From Nocardioidaceae bacterium (GTDB lineage: Bacteria; Actinomycetota; Actinomycetes; Propionibacteriales; Nocardioidaceae), in NCBI GenBank assembly GCA_020438665.1, contig JAGQUE010000483.1, positions 1 to 8,095 on the forward strand: 8,095 bases of DNA, given 5' to 3'. Shown piece by piece: positions 6,805-8,095 of the stretch (position 1 is the stretch's first letter; each line of letters starts with the position of its first letter). Both the position numbers and the translations under genes were made by a program. The notes below the pieces were generated by a model. That model was not told where the DNA came from. It saw only the letters and a program-made list of their open reading frames with translations, and did no database searches.

Positions 6805-6856
6805 CGCTCGGCGCTCCGGACCGCTTTTGGGGTTGTGCGGTCCGGGGCGCCGAGCG
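6805..6856 (-). terminator. Long-stem hairpin downstream of the YwiC-like gene, probable terminator
   Basis: Arms 6805-6824 and 6837-6856 are 20 bases each and complementary at 19 positions, around a 12-base loop (TTTTGGGGTTGT). The odd pair would be G-U in a rightward transcript and A-C in a leftward one. It begins 45 bases after the stop of the leftward YwiC-like gene and lies before the promoter region of the next leftward gene, the place for a terminator. No T-run follows on the leftward strand, so the call rests on stem strength and position. Confidence 0.6.
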
Positions 6857-6901
6857 CATTTCCTGGCCCGGCCGACCGGTCGGACCCTGTCGGCCCCGCG
6901 A

Positions 6902-7651
6902 TCAGCAGACCAGCAGCGACACGACCGCCACGAGCACGGTCGAGGCGATCTCGCCGAGCCCGACCTGTTTGGGCGACGGGCGCCAGCGCGGCACGACCGC
7001 CGCCCGCGCCGTCAGAGCAGCGAAGACCAGCGTGAGCCACGGCGAGAGCACGGTGACGGCGCCGGCCGCCGCGGCGTGGAAGCCGATGCTGAGCCACCAG
7101 AAGGCCCGGTTGTCCCGCTCGCGGATGACGGTCTTGACATAGAACACCGTGCCCGCGAAGTAGAGCAGCTGGACCAGCGCGAGCTCCCAGCCGCGGGTCA
7201 GCGGACCCTCGGTGCCGGCGTCGAAGGCCACGACCGTCATCAGAGCGGAGCCGAGCACCGTCGAGAGCCCGGCGAGGACGTCGCGGTCGCGGCGATGGGC
7301 GGCCGCCCAGAGGCCCACACCGAGCGGGACGACGAACGCCGGCGCCCAGCGCAGCAGGTCGGGGCGCAGCGCCGCGACGACGGCGCCAAGCACGACCGAC
7401 GCGACGCCGTACGCGCGCACGGGCGGGAACCAGCGGGCCCGCCGGTTGGCCTTGAGCCACAGGCTGGTCGCGAAGAAGGCGAGATAGCCGACGAACCAGA
7501 ACGCCGTCAGCGGCAGGTCGACCCACGCGACGCCTCCGGCGAGGATCCCGACGAGCAGCGGCGAGGCCAGCATCGCCCAGGCGCCGTGCTGGTTGGGCAC
7601 CCAGCCGGGGCCACGGCGCGTCCGGCGGGCAGGAGCAGCGGGCTCAGCCAC
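6902..7651 (-). CDS. YwiC-like family integral membrane protein
   Basis: This is a 249-residue polytopic membrane protein of the YwiC-like family (PF14256), of unknown function; Bacillus subtilis YwiC is the namesake. The diagnostic N-terminal block WVPNQHGAWAML sits at 17-28 and is followed by hydrophobic segments at about 27-44, 50-66, 82-95, 103-118, 126-143, 156-172, 184-201, 203-221 and 234-248. It has no cofactor or catalytic motif that I can identify. The start is GTG 7651, which overlaps the last codons of the methionine aminopeptidase gene by 8 bases. There is no strong ribosome site, so translation is probably coupled to the upstream gene. A GTG at residue 18 would remove the first part of the conserved WxPxQHG block and is disfavoured. 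The protein ends at Cys249, and a strong hairpin follows the gene. Confidence 0.88.
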   Translation of the reverse strand: MAEPAAPARRTRRGPGWVPNQHGAWAMLASPLLVGILAGGVAWVDLPLTAFWFVGYLAFFATSLWLKANRRARWFPPVRAYGVASVVLGAVVAALRPDLLRWAPAFVVPLGVGLWAAAHRRDRDVLAGLSTVLGSALMTVVAFDAGTEGPLTRGWELALVQLLYFAGTVFYVKTVIRERDNRAFWWLSIGFHAAAAGAVTVLSPWLTLVFAALTARAAVVPRWRPSPKQVGLGEIASTVLVAVVSLLVC

Positions 7652-8095
7652 GGGCCGTGAGGATCAGCGGCCCGTCCTCGGTGATGGCTACGGTGTGCTC
7701 CGCGTGGGCGCCGCGGGAGCCATCGACCGACTTGATGGTCCAGCCGTCCTTGTCGATATAGATCTCGTCGGTGGTGTGGAGGAACCACGGCTCGATCGCG
7801 ATGACGAGTCCCGGCTTGAGGGGGAAGCCGCGGCCCGGGCGGCCGTCGTTGGAGACGTGGGGGTCACCATGCATCGTGCGACCGACGCCATGTCCGCCGA
7901 ACTGGAGGTTGACGCCGAGCCCGGCGGCGTGGGCGACCGAGCCGATGGCGTGGGAGATGTCGCCGAGCCGGTTGCCGACCACCGCGGCGGCGATCCCCGC
8001 CTCGAGGGCGCGGTTGGCCACGTCGATCAGCCGGAGGTCCTCCTCGCGGGGCGTCCCGACCACGAGGCTGGCGGCGGAGTCGGCCACCCAGCCCT
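7644..8095 (-). CDS. map: Methionine aminopeptidase, type I (N-terminus beyond window)
   Basis: This cytoplasmic metalloprotease removes the initiator methionine from new proteins. 149 C-terminal residues plus the stop are visible; the start lies off the right edge. Four of the five metal ligands of the family can be seen, numbering the visible part from its first full codon: Asp5 in GWVADSA (E. coli Asp108), His68 in GGHGVGRTMH (His171), Glu101 in IAIEPW (Glu204) and Glu132 in AHAEHTVAIT (Glu235). His75 corresponds to the substrate-contacting His178. The first Asp ligand must lie just beyond the edge. The C-terminus ends normally (LILTARG). Actinomycetes often carry more than one of these enzymes, so this may not be the housekeeping copy; its upstream neighbours are not visible. 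The YwiC-like gene starts inside its last codons. Confidence 0.95.
   Translation of the reverse strand, partial: GWVADSAASLVVGTPREEDLRLIDVANRALEAGIAAAVVGNRLGDISHAIGSVAHAAGLGVNLQFGGHGVGRTMHGDPHVSNDGRPGRGFPLKPGLVIAIEPWFLHTTDEIYIDKDGWTIKSVDGSRGAHAEHTVAITEDGPLILTARG

Noticed and set aside
6758..7660. Rightward 300-codon frame
   Set aside because: Antisense and in register with the YwiC-like gene; an Arg/Asp/Gln-rich artefact. It also starts inside the iron-box match.
1..8095. Search for tRNA, rRNA, CRISPR repeats, insertion sequences, phage or defence genes
   Set aside because: No cloverleaf, no spaced repeats, no terminal inverted repeats and no transposase, integrase or nuclease motifs were seen.

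Overview
The window comes from a very GC-rich bacterium whose codons end overwhelmingly in G or C. GTG starts are common, and it carries a UPF0182 seven-helix protein, a LipC-like esterase and an HsaB-like flavin reductase. Together these point to an actinomycete. The family within that group cannot be fixed from the sequence. No rRNA, tRNA, insertion sequence, CRISPR array or phage gene is visible; this is ordinary, densely coded chromosome.

Layout, left to right. (1) A minus-strand block holds an alpha/beta hydrolase with an HGGGW oxyanion motif and a GGSAGG nucleophile elbow, cut by the left edge (1-929). A 907-residue UPF0182 membrane protein (972-3695) lies just upstream of it, and a dienelactone-hydrolase-family protein (3770-4501) upstream of that. 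(2) A 49-base divergent spacer containing a perfect 12-bp palindrome separates the dienelactone hydrolase from a plus-strand pair: an HsaB-like flavin reductase (4551-5087) and a TMEM175-type potassium channel (5116-5706). (3) A compact GC hairpin at 5726-5747 lies between the converging ends of the channel gene and a minus-strand gene for an unrecognised exported protein (5749-6675). (4) The 226-base spacer at 6676-6901 holds a 16/19 match to the IdeR/DtxR iron box, directly upstream of the exported protein, and two hairpins, the larger probably ending transcription of the next gene. (5) A minus-strand pair fills the right end: a type I methionine aminopeptidase cut by the right edge (7644-8095) and, overlapping its end by 8 bases, a YwiC-like membrane protein (6902-7651).

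The genes do not form one recognisable pathway. The most informative local arrangements are three: the iron box in front of an uncharacterised secreted protein; the divergent hydrolase/flavin-reductase pair, both from families common in ring-compound breakdown, around a shared palindrome; and the overlapping aminopeptidase/YwiC pair.

A base-level oddity runs through every gene. Tyrosine uses TAT in about 40 of 70 codons although the other NAY codons checked end in C, and the choice depends on the preceding base. I found no convincing evidence of a wholly new multi-gene system.
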